Origin: Talinum fruticosum | Lineage: Eukaryota; Streptophyta; Magnoliopsida; Caryophyllales; Talinaceae | Assembly (NCBI GenBank): GCA_021018815.1 | Contig: JAITYX010000102.1 | Span: 868,001 to 932,000, forward strand | Length of the DNA: 64,000 nucleotides | Reading direction: 5' to 3' | Shown here: one piece after another, positions 32,213-44,559 of the stretch | How the letters are laid out: the number at the start of each line of letters is the position of its first letter | Numbering within the stretch: the first letter of the stretch is position 1 | Notes under the pieces: generated by a model | Seen by the model: only the letters and a program-made list of their open reading frames with translations | Database searches by the model: none | Told to the model about the DNA's origin: nothing | Translations under genes and position numbers: made by a program

Positions 32213-34123
32213 TGTAGATACTGAAAACATGTCGCCCTTATCTCTTTTATTTCCATTACTTATTTTGTTAGCCTCGATGATGAAATCCTAGTCCTATTTC
32301 CAAACTCGAATCATGGTCGAGTTTGATCGGCGGGACGAAGCTAGTAAACCACAAAAACACATTAGCACCACAAAAATAAGCCTTTTTGCTTAGGCCGGTC
32401 CACAAACCCATTTTCTTTCAGCCGAATCAAGGCCGGTTCGGGCTCCCAACAAGAAAACCCAAACCTACACCTTGTTTGAGTCAGAAATGCGCAATAAACG
32501 CAATGTTTCATTCCTATCATTCAAGTGTGACACGGAACTCAGCGTTTATAGGACATCGTCGAGATCGATGTCGTGTTTTTAGGCTTAATTGCTAAGATGA
32601 TGTGTTTTGTCCTTAGCAAAAGCCAAGGCACGGAACTCGAGGTGACTGTACAACATTGTTTGGAGACTAGTGTCGCGTTTCTCGACTTCCCTCTTGGGAT
32701 TCTTCGGTTCAGCAGGATTTTGTCCAGTTCATCCCATGATCCTCGCCGGCTAACTCGGGCTCGATTTAGCTACTTCGATGGCTCAATTGTAATCTTAGGT
32801 TATTTTTGTCACATAATCTTCTTCTATAAATAAAGGGTTACTTTCCTCATTTGTGGCTTCTAGAATTTTAGCTAGGGGCTTCTTCGTTTTTAAGCTCTTG
32901 TTACTACATTTTTAGCTAGTGAACCTCCTGAAGCTGAAAATACTCCCCGCTACTCTCTACCACTCTCTACTCTCTCCATTTTCACCATACCTTCGCACAT
33001 TTCATCAAATCTTAAGCTCCATAAAATAACCTACTTTTCCCCTCCTTTTAAGCTCGCCGCCTACCGTTACTCTATCGATTCGGTTCGTGATTCAAGTTCA
33101 AGCATGTGGGACAACCTCGAGGGAATCGGATCCACTTTCACCTCCCTCTTATAGTTTATTTATTTAAGCCATTTAATGCTTCCCGTACTATGGATTAGAA
33201 ACGTAATCGCATTTAATTCCTTCCCCGCTCATGTAACTTTTTATTTCTTTACAACTGTTCTTTATCGCTTTCCTATTTGCTTATTTACCGCTTTCGTAGT
33301 ATGCTTTGGTTAATTTAATTTTCGCACTTTGCATGTTGTATGCTTGATTGATAAACACATTTTTTAACTCACAACTTAAAGTAGTAAAGGTCGTCTATTG
33401 ACGGGCGGAACGAAGAGCTTATCTCTTCATCTCGTACTTTCACCCCGAACACCAAATTCTCGGTTTTATACCGGTGAGGTCTCTTTTAAGAAACTCTTTC
33501 AAGCTTAGTTTTTCCATACTAAGATTCAAAGAGTATTTTCTTTATTTTTATTAGTTTTTACTTTCTAAAACCGATCGACGAATCTCTCGTTTTGTTTTTA
33601 TTTCTCTTTATTGTTTCTCGGTATTTCGGTTTAAAAGGAAAAAATTTAAATTATTTTTTGACAGCCGGGCCTATAGGGCCAAGACTGATTTCTTATTCTC
33701 CGCCCTATAGCCAGTGCCGGTTATCGGTCGGTGTTGGCTCTCACTAGTGCTCGGTTGATAATCGAGCATGGCTCTCGATCCAAACCGGTTTATTCTTACC
33801 TTTTTGGCTTAAAAGCCTTGCGGTAGAAAATTATTTTTATTTTTCTGTTTTCTTAAATTATGAAATAATATCCTAAGATTTCTTAAAAATTAAATTCTAA
33901 AATAAATGATTAATAAAAATTGCCAATCGTGCTTTTGCTCGAATTGTTTTCAAAATTAGATTCTAAAAGAAACAATCTTAATAAGAGGCACACCCCATTT
34001 TCAAAAATCATCTTACAAAATAATAAAACCAAAAAGAAAAGAAATAAGAGCCGACACTTTATTGGGAAACTCCGGTGCTGGGTTTGGCCCCCTATGGGGG
34101 TGGCAGGGTCGCTGGTTCCCACA
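32213..34123 (+). mobile_element. LTR C of the Tat-like gypsy family (5' LTR, about 1.91 kb)
   Basis: Starts TGTAGATACTG inside the copia integrase region and ends 'ggttcccaca' at 34123. It shares start, 'gatgatgaaatc', 'ccggtccacaaa', TATA box and end with LTRs A and B but is visibly more diverged from both than they are from each other. A primer binding site follows it at once, so it acts as a 5' LTR. Confidence 0.75.
32825..32832 (+). promoter_or_regulatory. TATA box of LTR C
   Basis: TATAAATA at the position conserved with LTR A and LTR B. Confidence 0.55.
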
Positions 34124-34124
34124 A

Positions 34125-34143
34125 TGACGACTCCATTGAGGAT
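34125..34143 (+). other. Primer binding site of gypsy element C
   Basis: TGACGACTCCATTGAGGAT lies 1 bp after LTR C. It resembles the TGGCGACTCC-type primer sites I remember for Tat/Ogre elements, with a G-to-A change at the third base. The tRNA identity is not verified. Confidence 0.6.
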
Positions 34144-34982
34144 GTATCTCTTATTAAGAGGGTGAGATTTAAAATTTTGAGTTGTGAGTTTTCTTATTTT
34201 GTTTTGCATTAGGCATATTACATTTAGCCGACCTTAGACACAATTGCTTTTAATTTTAACCATAGGCATTACCCTTAAGTAAATGTTTTTAGAGAGGTCG
34301 AACTATCAATGCAAGTGGACCCACTTAGGCTTGATACACTAGGAATATGGTTACTCTCGACTCTTAGCACACTTTTCTAGGTTCCCGATTGAGAGACATT
34401 GATTATTCATGTCCTGCCATGTAACCCATGGAGGACTAAATTTTCAAACTATGAGCGGCCATGTATCCGACCTAGAATTATCCCTCTTTTGATCATAGAA
34501 CCTTAGCAATCTAGGTTGTACATTTCTCTTCATTTGCATGCTTAAAATGAATGTGGTTGTTTTTAGTATTTAACCTTTTTCTTGTGAGCCTTTAGATTGG
34601 GTTGAATGTGCTAAATAACCTTTGCATGGGTGCAAAATATAATAAAATAGTTTACCTTCTCGAGTCGGACAAATTTGTGCATTTTTAACCAAAAGTCCAA
34701 AATTACCTTTCTCTTTTAAGGTTGGTCCATTATTTACATTTCTTTAGTCTCGACCTTTTTTAGTCACCGGTCGCCGGGCGTAGCCGGCTCCAACTTCCTT
34801 CCGGCAACCTAGGTGGGTCCTGTCATGGACCACGTCCCTCTCTTTTCGCTCGGCGATTGGTTTCCTCCAGGCAACCTAGGTGGGTCTTGTCGTGGCGCCC
34901 TTCCCATCTCTTCGATCGCTTTAGGTCCGGCTTTTAGGTTTTGATTTTGGTTGTTAACATGCCTGCATTTTCTCCATTTTTA

Positions 34983-35170
34983 AGGAGTCCATTTTTTGTA
35001 TTAGCCAATTTTAAAATTCATCTCCAATAGATGAGTCCTTTTTTTTGTATTAGCCAATTTTAAAATTCATCTCTAATAGGTGAGTCCATTTTTTACATTA
35101 GCTAAATTTTAAATTCATCTCAAATAGGTGGGTTTAGTTTTTGCATTTATCTCTGCAATAGGAGAGTCTT
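34983..35170 (+). repeat. Minisatellite in gypsy C leader
   Basis: Three to four units of about 55-60 bp, each with 'gagtcc(a)ttttt', 'attagccaattttaaa' and 'attcatctc(c/t)aatag'. Later units are more diverged. Confidence 0.8.
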
Positions 35171-35633
35171 TTTCCTTTTTGCACAAAGCTAAATCAAATT
35201 CATCTCATTCCAGGGAAGTCAATGCATTTGCCTAATTAAATTCATCCCAATCTAAGTCATTCCATTTACATCAGTCGTGTTTTCATTTTGGTCAGTTTGC
35301 ATTCCTTATATGCATTCAAATAAAGAGCATTCTTTCTTCTTTTTCCTAGTCTCTTGGGGTCTAGCGCTTTAATCACTTCTCCCTAAAAGCTTGTTTCGCC
35401 TAGCATGGTCCTAAGCAGTTATCTTTTGAGCTGTAGAATAGGGAAGCCTACTTCAACCGGGTTTCACCGAAATCCGAGCTCGAAAAGGTTAGAATGTTTC
35501 AAGTAGGGAATCCAGTATCATATCTCCACGTTCGACACCTTGATTAACTCCGAGTGTGACAAACCTCGGTGCACCTAATACCGGTTTAGTCAATCTTCCG
35601 CCTTAGGGCAGTAACAAAAAACAATTCCCTCCA

Positions 35634-36860
35634 ATGGATGAAGGATCACACTCATCTCCCATTATCTCTTTGCTTAACGAATCCCTAGCTAAAATGGAAG
35701 CTTGAGTTGAGGCTCAAGATAAAAAAATAGAATCCATGTCCGAAACTCTCGCTCTTAAAGACTTTGTAGAAAAATGAGGAAAAGGACAAAGAGGAAAACA
35801 AAGAAGAAGGGGCTCGATCATCAACAGTTGGCTCACCACTTCATGAACCTCCTCCAAAGATTGACCCTGAACCTAAGTCTTGTCAACGCATAGATTAGAT
35901 AGAAAGGATGTTAAGAGAGCCCTCTATGTTCAAAAGTTAATAATTTTGACCTCATGGGATTCACTTCAATCTCTAAAGGGAAGGTGCATCCTAAATTTAC
36001 CATGCTAGATATCAAGTTTCATTGTTTGGAAAATCCCCATCGTCATGTTCGCAACCTCATAGGAGCAATAAATCTTAAGAATGTACCTGAAGATACATAC
36101 TACATCATTCATTTTCCCTTGGACATTTGGTAAAGATGTTATGAAGTTGTATAATGTAGTTGACTCACGCAAGGTCACCAATCGGATTGATTTGTGCAAG
36201 AAGTTCATACACCAATACTCCTACAACACCAACCTACCCGTTACCCTTCGTGACTTAGATCTAGCCAAACAAGGGGAGAAAGAAAGCTTCACCGATTTTC
36301 TCACTAGATGCAGGGTACATGCTGCCCATATGATAGACCGACCTTTCGAAAAGGACCAAGTTAGAATCATCATAAAAAACCTTCGGCCCGTAGATAATCA
36401 ACACTTGAACTTTGTACCCTTTATGAGTTTCATTGCCCTAAGAGATGTGGGGATGCTGATCGAAAAAGAGCTATCTGTCGCGAAGACAAAAGTCGTGGCA
36501 AGTTATAGAGGAAACTACCAAAAGAAGGACAAGAAAACCTCGACACGGACAATACTAGTAGGGGTGCATATATTAATGCCCTTAATAGGTATACCGACTA
36601 CACTCTAATAGATACCAGCTACGCTCAAGCCCTTGACTCGTTTACTATCAAAAGGGAAAATTGAGTTACCGCCCATAAGAGCGAGAACCGAAACTACAAA
36701 ACAGTCGCAAAATTGGGACGTAAGAAAGTTTTGCAAGTACCATCGTGCACGAGGCCATGATACGTAACATTGTTGGACCTTCATGAACAAATTAGAAAGT
36801 ATGTTGCGTAATGGTCAACTTCCTCTCCTTAAGGCCGCTAAAAAGCCAATAATAGTAAGA
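35634..36860 (+). pseudogene. Gypsy C gag, decayed
   Basis: ATG at 35634 opens MDEGSHSSPIISLLNESLAK with a TGA soon after. The capsid region follows at about 35950-36500: FPWTFGKDVMKLYN, FIHQYSYNTNLPVTLRDLDL, MIDRPFEKDQVRIIIKNL. The C-terminal gag pattern RKFCKYHRARGHDT.HCWTF then MNKLESMLRNGQLPL appears at about 36720-36830, with a stop replacing one residue. The closest match in the window is the gag at 17-530. Several stops mean no complete protein. Confidence 0.8.
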
Positions 36861-38500
36861 ATGAATTTAGCGGAACCTTAGCATCTTTTCGAACCCATTC
36901 CAAGTGAGTGAGATCCTTCTACGCATCATCATCGGAGTCGTCATCGTAGATGTCATTCCCAAAGATATCCAAGATGGATGTAGAGAACCAACCACTTCCA
37001 TCACCTTAATCAGAACTTCTTCCTTGGTCCCAAGATTAGGAAGCTTCATGGGTCGGACTGCTATAAGAAGACCTAGGGAAATAAAGAGGGTTCCCATAAT
37101 GGTCGAAGGCCTACAAAGGAAGGATGTTTAAGCTCTCCTTGGAATAGCTAGGTCCTACATTGGAATTAATAGGCCCGTAAATGCTAGGCATTGCCTCAAA
37201 AGCACTCCTATGATGCACACGTCGTGAAGAACGCCACGAAGAACCTTCTCTAGCATTACTACTAGAAGTCTGTTTGTTGATCGGGAGCATGAGAATGTGT
37301 CTCGGGTACACCATGTAGACTATCGGAGGGAGGTGCTGTAGATCGGCGCCTCTACAAGATCAAAGGAGCGATTAGCAAATCACCAAAAGCTTAATGAAAT
37401 TAGCACTCCGCCAATCAAGAACCTACTCGGAAAGTAGGGAAAGATCGCCTAGTCAAGAAGTTTTGGATTCCCGGAGAAACGATTGAAATCCGATAGACAT
37501 AGCTCTAGATTGCTCCGGTTGTACTACAAAGTTTATTCGATGATATCAGTCAGAAAAATACTTTCAGCATGCAATTAAAAGAAAAAATATATAACACTTA
37601 ACCCTCGTCAATTCCTAGGGAAGGGATGCCCAACACATTCCTTTTCAAAGATTTCGAGAATTCTTACAAAATGAATAGTTCCCTCGGGAAGAGTAACATC
37701 CATATCGAGACTTTGGATATGGATATCCAAAGGGGTTAGCTACCAAAAGATGAAGAACTAAAATTTCTATGCAAGAAGTTCAAGTCATAAAGAGAAAGTT
37801 GAGAAGTTACTAATTGGGTCATGATTCGTGCTGCATGATGGCCATAGGATGTATTCGAGTTTAAGAGTGAAGTAAAAGGATACCCCACCATAGTCACCGC
37901 TTGCTCATTCAGATGGAGGGAATGAAAGTAGAACATGGTCAGAGGTGGATCAACCGGAACAAACGGAAGCCGCGTGTTGATCCGAATTTGAGGAGTGACC
38001 CTCTCCCCAAGTTACCAGTAGAATCCAAAATGACCTTCAAACAAGATCCTTCTTTCACTCAATTCTTGTGCCACAAGGAAACTTTAAGGAAGTTGGAGTT
38101 GGGCGCAAGGATGTAAGTTGGCCTATATCCAAAAATTGTCAAGAAATCAGCTAGCAAGAATGAAAGGCAATAAGAAAACGAATGAAAAGTAATGAATATA
38201 AAGGGCTGGAGTCCATCACAGGCGGACCCATGGGTCGTGGACGAGGTCGGAGAGTTAAAAGTGTGGTAAAACCTTCTCTTAAGCATATCTTAAAGCAAAT
38301 TTTGAGAATAAAAGCAGCATATCGAGTTCACACGGTTGAGGGCTGATCTCAAGATAGACTTTAGGCCATGATACGAATGCTTGGAAATACAGGTCGATTT
38401 GTTAAACGGGGAGAGAGTTGTGGGAAATATCCGTATAACCACGGCAGACATTTTGACAAATCAAGTAAGGTTTTCATCCACATAAGATGAAAAGCGTATA
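36861..38500. mobile_element. Unassigned interior of gypsy element C
   Basis: About 1.6 kb without a domain I can name. A short plus-strand reading near 37960-38115 includes DPLPKLPVESKMTFKQDPSF. Pol, expected after gag, is not visible here or further on. Confidence 0.45.
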
Positions 38501-39330
38501 TATTAGAGAAGAGGACAACTTCGAGCATACCTCAATAATCTTCCATAAGCCACCCAAAGGTAGATAATTAGTTGAGTCTAGCTCCGGTTTTGTATGCCGT
38601 ACACCGGCACGAGACCCCTAATGAGGCAAGTGTATGCAGGAGAACCCCAATTGAGCTCCTTTATTTTATCGAGATCTACTAATTTCACCAAATAGTGAAC
38701 ATGAACCTTAGCAGCCTAGTTCGAAAAGAGGATCGTACTCAAGAGAAGAGCAAGCACGATCTGGATTTGTTGTTGAAGAGAAGGTTGAGGCCGGAAAATA
38801 ACATCCTCAAGAGCCTAAAAAAGGACGGTATATTTAAAGTGATTACTATGAGGAAATTTATCGGCTACAGGACCAAAGAGGTGATGGAGGTAGTCATGGT
38901 TTTTGTATAAATTCCAGTCATATGCTAGAGGTTCTCCCGAAAAGCTCAAACCGGATAAAACAACAAAATCAAAAGGAGTTATGGTCATCTCACCAAAAGG
39001 AAGGTGAAACGTGTTGGTGGTATCCCAAAGGCGCTCACTAATAGCCCTAATAGGATCCCTCTACCTCTTATCGGTGAGATGGTATAAAGCAAGGTAAAGA
39101 GGCCCAAACTCGGCATTATACATGACATCCTCAAGAGGAAAGTTCATCCTCCCGTATGTCTCTATGAATTTAGGAATTGCTCCACTACTTCGAATCGAGC
39201 CTTTCTACAAGACAAAACCCAACAAGATTTTGGTTAAAGAGGTACTCTACGTGAGCAAATGAAGAAGTTCAAGTCAATTAGCTTACCGAAGGGGAAATTG
39301 TGCAATTCATTTTGGGGACGCCATTCTTGC
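38500..39330 (-). pseudogene. Antisense plant-mobile-domain (PMD) fragment
   Basis: On the minus strand, from about 39200 downwards, one reads AIPKFIETYGRMNFPLED, AISERLWDTTNTFHLPFGEM, TITPFDFVVLSGLSFSGEPL, and then KLVDLDKIKELNWGSPAYTC followed by LIRGL. This is the pattern of the plant mobile domain (aminotransferase-like, as in MAIN/MAIL proteins): a W..ETH.FHLP.GE.TITL.D core followed later by W G S A.L..L...L. At least three stops break it. PMD proteins are known to be carried by transposable elements. Here the reading runs opposite to gag inside the same gypsy element. Confidence 0.68.
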
Positions 39331-39764
39331 TCGAGGAAAGAGTTTTGAGCAAGTTCGGTCAAGACATCCAACCATATAAGACAAGGGTCAAGCAAATAGT
39401 AGGGAACAAAAAGAATTTGAAAGGGCACGTCGAGGGCCATACCCGCCAAAGGTTGGTCGGCGCCGGCCACTTGGAGCCGAGAGGTGTCGGCGACAGCCTT
39501 TGCAGCCTAGCCTCCCTAGCCTATGCAGCTTTGTCTAACTAAGGCATGTGACCTTTGCCCCCTTGTGAATGTAAGTGGGAATTTCCGATCCCACTAATAA
39601 GCTTTCCTGGAATAGTTTTATCGGTGCATTTTCGATCGAATTACTCATGTAAAACACTCAACTTTTGTCAATTCAATTATACATTAACAAGTATTTTAGT
39701 ACAATCGATTATTTAGCCAAGTCTGTAGATGAAAGAACGATTGAAGTTTTAGCATCAAAATATA

Positions 39765-39930
39765 CCAAGCTTCAAGCCCCGGTCAAGTAAAGCTTAGGAT
39801 TCTCTTACCGAACTTCGGAGCTCAAACATTGTGATCAAGTTCAGGTACCATTTTGGAGTAAGGTTTGATTACAATCAATTCCAAGCTTCACACAATACCT
39901 ACTATTAAACGCTGAGGTAAGTATCCTTTA
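39765..39930 (+). repeat. Degenerate tandem repeat before LTR B
   Basis: Words such as 'caagcttcaagccccggtca' and 'cgaacttcgg' recall the 45-50 bp units at 1520-2070 and lie at the same place relative to the PPT and LTR. Confidence 0.45.
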
Positions 39931-39966
39931 GTATCTACTTTGACCTTTGTCTCCTTAGACTCGGTT

Positions 39967-39981
39967 AAAATGGGGGCTAAC
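39967..39981 (+). other. Polypurine tract before LTR B
   Basis: 'aaaatgggggctaac' directly precedes TGTAGACAC. Confidence 0.75.
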
Positions 39982-41975
39982 TGTAGACACTTAAAAAGTG
40001 TCGTCCCTTATCTTTATTTTTGTATTTGATTACGTTGGCCCGATGATGAAATCTTGAGTCCTGTTTGACGATTTAGATCTCAAACTGTGATCGATTGGTG
40101 CGACATAAGCCAATAAACCACAGAAAACCCCTAACACTAAATAAACAGTCTTTTGCCTTGGGTCGGTCCACAAATCCTTTTTTCTTTCGGACCATTCAAG
40201 AATCGAGCCAAGCCTTCAGAGACAACAGAGTCCGGAGCTATGTGCCGGGAAATTCCAAGTTTAAAATACTACATTTTACTTTTGTCCAATTAGTCAAGGA
40301 GTCGAAGACGTAAAGAAGGTGTTACAAGGTTGCATTTCATGATCACGAGCATCAAAGTGTTGCGTTTAAGCTTTACAAGACAGTCCACACGACATTAGAA
40401 GCTTCTCCCCTCAAAACGAAGTCGTGGCCGGCGCCTACCTTCTAGAAGCATTAAGTGGAACGCTGCGTTTTGGCTTGGAGAATCCCTTGGCTACACGCTA
40501 AGGCACGAAACCCTAAGAGAACCTTGGTGGCTGGTGCCCGCCAATTGAGTTCTATATGGTTGTATCACCTTCTTATCCAGTTTTATCTCTTAGGATTTGG
40601 CCTAGTTTATTTTCCGTTGTTTGGACGACAGATTAGAGGTAAACCCTAGGTCATTTGTGACCTAGATCTTCTCCTATAAATAGAGAGCCTTGGCTCTCAT
40701 TTCCATACTGATTTCTGCTTTAGCCTCACACTGCGAAAGCTATCCCGAGTATTGATACCTAAACGTTATTCCGTCGAAATCATTACTCACTTCTCACCTT
40801 CTCTTTATTCACCGCTGTTGAATCCGTGCAAAGAGCTAAAGAATATTCGATTATTCCGATCTTTGGGCACTTATTCAACTAATCGTTACTATACCATAAA
40901 CACATATCTCACAAAAACAACCTTATTCCTTTATTTGTCGTTGTTGCATCAAGAGATCCGAGTGTCGAGACCCGGATGAGCAAGGTGGGACAACCCGAGG
41001 GCAATTATCCAGCCTTCAAATAGTTTATTTATTTTCGGACTTTTTACCGCTTTTCGTATTGCTGTTTAAGAGATGTAATTGTGCTTTCCGTGTTGTGGTT
41101 TAAGAGATGTAATCGCTCCTTTTAATTCCTCCCCGCTCGATGTAATTCTTTTAGTTTTCGCTTTTCTTTTCTTTACCGCTTTCTTTATCGCTTTATTTGG
41201 TATGTTTGGTTGCTTTTATTTATTATCGTAATATGCTGCTTGCTTGTTTTTTTACATCATTTTAATCCACTACTTGAATTAGCAATGGCTGTCTTCGGAC
41301 GGGTGAAACGGAAGGGTTTTTCCTATGTTTCGTACCTTCGCCCTTGAATTTGATTCTCGATTCAAAGACCGATGGAGTCTATTTTTGTCCTCTTGTAGTC
41401 TTAGTTTTCCCATACTAAGATTGGAAGAGCAAACTTTTGTTTTTGTTAGTTTTTCTTTCCTAAAACTAACTAGCGACTCCTTTATTTTATGCTTTATTCT
41501 TATTGAATCTAAATCCTGGTTCTTTTCTAGATGTAGGGGTAAAAAAAATTAAGGTTTTGGATCTGCCAATTGGGTAGAGACCGAGGCTGATTCCATCGAG
41601 TCACGATCTATGGCCGACGCCGGCCACCATTAAGTATAGGCCACGGCTCGCACTTTGGGGTCGGTCGGTGAGGCTTCGGTCCGGATTGGTGTCTTCACAC
41701 CTATCCAGAACCTAAACCCTAATTCTATTTATCCCTTGATTAGTCAACAATATCTCGGGAATTCTGAAAAATAATTCTAAAATTAAAAAAGAATAATAAA
41801 ATTTCCATTCAACTTTGCTTAATTTGCTTTAAATCGGATTTAATAAAACTCAAAAATCTTAATAAAAGGTTCATCCCCACGCTCCAAAATCGACTTTCTA
41901 AAACCATCTTCAAAATCAATCTTTAAAAAGAGTCCTCACACAAGTAGGAAAGTCCGGCGGGCCATGGTTCTTACA
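39982..41975 (+). mobile_element. LTR B of the Tat-like gypsy family (3' LTR, about 1.99 kb)
   Basis: Starts TGTAGACACTT after a polypurine tract and ends 'ggttcttaca' at 41975. It is closer in sequence to LTR A than to LTR C. The bases before LTR C (GCACA) and after LTR B (GACAA) do not match, and the interrupted copia does not resume after 41975. C and B are therefore probably not the two ends of one insertion as it stands. Confidence 0.72.
40675..40682 (+). promoter_or_regulatory. TATA box of LTR B
   Basis: TATAAATA in the same context as in LTR A, followed by 'gagagccttggctctcat'. Confidence 0.6.
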
Positions 41976-43400
41976 GACAAGTAACTAGAAAACAACATTT
42001 GGGAACAAAACGTTAAGGCGAGGTAGGTAGTACCGGCCAAGAGGTGGCGATTCCGCACCGACTAGCCTAAAAAGCCACCGGTTCCGCCCAAAGTCTCGGT
42101 TTTTATTTTCGTCTTTTTTTTTTGTATTTGGCTCCTGTTGGGCCGTCGATAAGGATGAATTCGACCGTGCGGGACTCTTAATAATTCATATATTCGTTTT
42201 ATGCAGATTTGGTTAATGGAGCACCTTGAATTGGTGCGAGCTCGTGCTTGATGTGGACTTATACCGGCTACGCAATTTTGTCGCGAAGCGCAAAAGTGTT
42301 GTTACTAATCATCCCGCTTGTTGGTGTGAGGCTTGGTTTAAAACCTATAATCCCATTGAATGGTACATTAAGCACTCGGAAAGTGTCCCAATTTAGGACA
42401 CACACTCCTTTTGTACGTTTGTTGGGTCCGAAAACTAGTACATACTACATCCTTGAGCGTGTATTGCGATAAATGGGATGAGATCGGGCAATAGCTTATT
42501 TGGATTATGTCCGGCCTGCTACTTTTGAGTTGTTTGAAAGTTTTGGCAGCTCAAGGCGGGTTTCGACATGGCTTGAGTACTTGGATGAACCTACCCAAAT
42601 TGTTGAAGCTCGCGAATAAACGAACTACAACAGATTCTGAATATTGTGCAGAGTGGACAAAGAAGTAGACTCCAAGCGTCACAAGGCACCGAGGACTCGA
42701 GAAAGGGATCCCAAAGGAGCTGTCCCTACGGCAGCACCACTTCGATTCGTAAAATAAACTCCCGGATTGATGAAAGGGTTTGTTGGAGGGATGTAGAAGT
42801 TGGAGAGAGGAGGGCATGTAGGATCAAAGAGTTCAAGAAACGCACCTACGAGGATGCAACCGAGTCTAGCGATCCCAAAGGAAAGAAAGTAAAGATCGAC
42901 TAGGGCTGGATTTTTAGAGGTAATTTAGGAAGAATAAAATTTAGGAATTTTAGTTTTACCTCTTTAGAACAGTTTATTTTTCCAAGTAATATGCTTGTTT
43001 ATTTCTCTTTTATTAGTTATGTATTCAAGTAAGTAGTAGTCTTACCTTTTATTGATAAAAGTAAAAAGTAAGTTTTATGCTCACTTTTATGCTTGCATTT
43101 ACTTTTATTGCTCACTTAGAGGAATAAATAATAAATTTGGACTACTGAAATAGAATAAGAATTAAAGAATTAATTAAATAAGCGGACCGTCTGATTGGAC
43201 CATCAAAATAACAATTAAATACAAAATATGGCCAAAGGGTTGCTTGGCCGGCCAGCTCGCCGTTGTTCGAACGGTGGCCCCGTGCCGCTTATAGTACGGC
43301 CTAGTTAGGCCAGGCTTAGCCCATTACCCGATCTGTATAGTGTCATGCTAAACATTGTATTTCTTTAGTTGATCCAAATTTGTATACTTGAAAAATATCT
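41976..43400. other. Unassigned, retrotransposon-like spacer
   Basis: No LTR end or pol domain is recognised. A plus-strand open stretch at 42646-42903 ends with basic residues (CRIKEFKKRTYEDATESSD, then KGKKVKID) and might be the tail of an accessory gypsy ORF; I cannot name it. A GC-rich patch lies at 43230-43320. Confidence 0.35.
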
Positions 43401-43419
43401 TTACTTGTCCAAATAAGTC

Positions 43420-44140
43420 AATTTGATTGCTCCTCCTTGCAGTATTTGACTAAGTACAAATGGGCCTTGTCATTTAGGCCTAAGTTTTCCTAGAGGATGG
43501 TGCTCTAATCTCCTTAAGGACCAGATCCCTAACCTGTAGATTATGAGGCTTTACTTTCTTGTTAAATGCCCTAAATATACATGCTTGGTATATTTGGACA
43601 TAATGTAGAACATTTAAGCGTATTTCATCTAGCAACACCAACTCTTCGTAGCGTGCTTTAGCCCATTCTAGTTTAGATTCTCACTTTCTACTTCCATGTC
43701 ATATTCTAGGGAGTAGGGTGTTGCTCCCATTGAGGTCCTAATGGAGGTCCGGCAGCCCCATAAAGCGAAGGGAAACTTGTCGGGAATATCCTTATAGCTA
43801 ACAACCATCTTCTTCACTATTTTGCGAATATTTTTGTTGGCGACCTCGACTACTCTATTGGCTTGAGGACGATAGGGAGAAGGCTTGTGATGTTTGATCT
43901 TATATTTGTCCAATGAATCTGCTACTTCCTTTTTGAAGTGACTACCATGGTCATTCATCGGTTCATCGGGTACCTCATATCGACAAATAATATTTCGAAT
44001 GATGAACTTTTCTACATGCTTTGATGTTAACATCGTGTAGGAGGCTGCTTCAACCCACTTGGTAAAGTACTCAATTGCTACTAACACAAATTCGTGACCA
44101 CCTGTTGCTTTAGGGGTCATTTGACCAATGATATCAATGC
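43420..44140 (-). pseudogene. Gypsy integrase, decayed
   Basis: The core reads KATGGHEFVLVAIEYFTKWV, then NDHGSHFKKEVADSL, then SPYRPQANRVVEVANKNI. Of the D-D-E triad, the first Asp (usually VAIDYFTKW) is Glu here, while the Asp of NDHG and the later Glu remain. The C-terminal part continues in another frame with LVLKEIRAPSSRK near 43500. Integrase would insert the cDNA copy. Confidence 0.85.
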
Positions 44141-44559
44141 CCTAAATCGACAATGGCTAAGGTGATGCAAGTTTTGTTAGGAAGGAAGGTGTTTGGTGTC
44201 TGTATGTTTGTATACACCTAAAACTTGTGGCACTTCCTAATAAATTCATGGCGATCTGCTGCCGTGGTCAACTAATAGTATCGTAACCTCCGAATTTTTT
44301 GAACTAACATTCTTTTATTCATATGCGGTCCACATTGCCTACCATGAATATCGATCATAATGTGCTCGGTTTCATGTTGTTTGACATAAAGTAAGCTAAT
44401 TCATGTATTGGTTTTTACAGTTGTACTTGGTTGATGAAGAATTGAGTTGCCACCATCCGGATGGCACATTAGGCTCTAGGTGTGGAATTTAACGGTATTA
44501 ATTTTCCAAATACTGATATACGTCATGGTGCCAACTGGTTTGCTCGAGTACTTAGACAC

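Larger units (their letters stand above)
34124..35630 (+). mobile_element. 5' untranslated region of gypsy element C
   Basis: Non-coding leader between the primer binding site and gag. It contains a diverged 70-75 bp duplication around 'gcaacctaggtgggtc' (near 34803 and 34878) and a minisatellite at 34983-35170. No open frame of note. Confidence 0.6.

Noticed and set aside
32213..41975. LTR C and LTR B as the two ends of one intact insertion
   Set aside because: Divergence is too high, flanking bases do not match and the interrupted copia does not continue on the right side.
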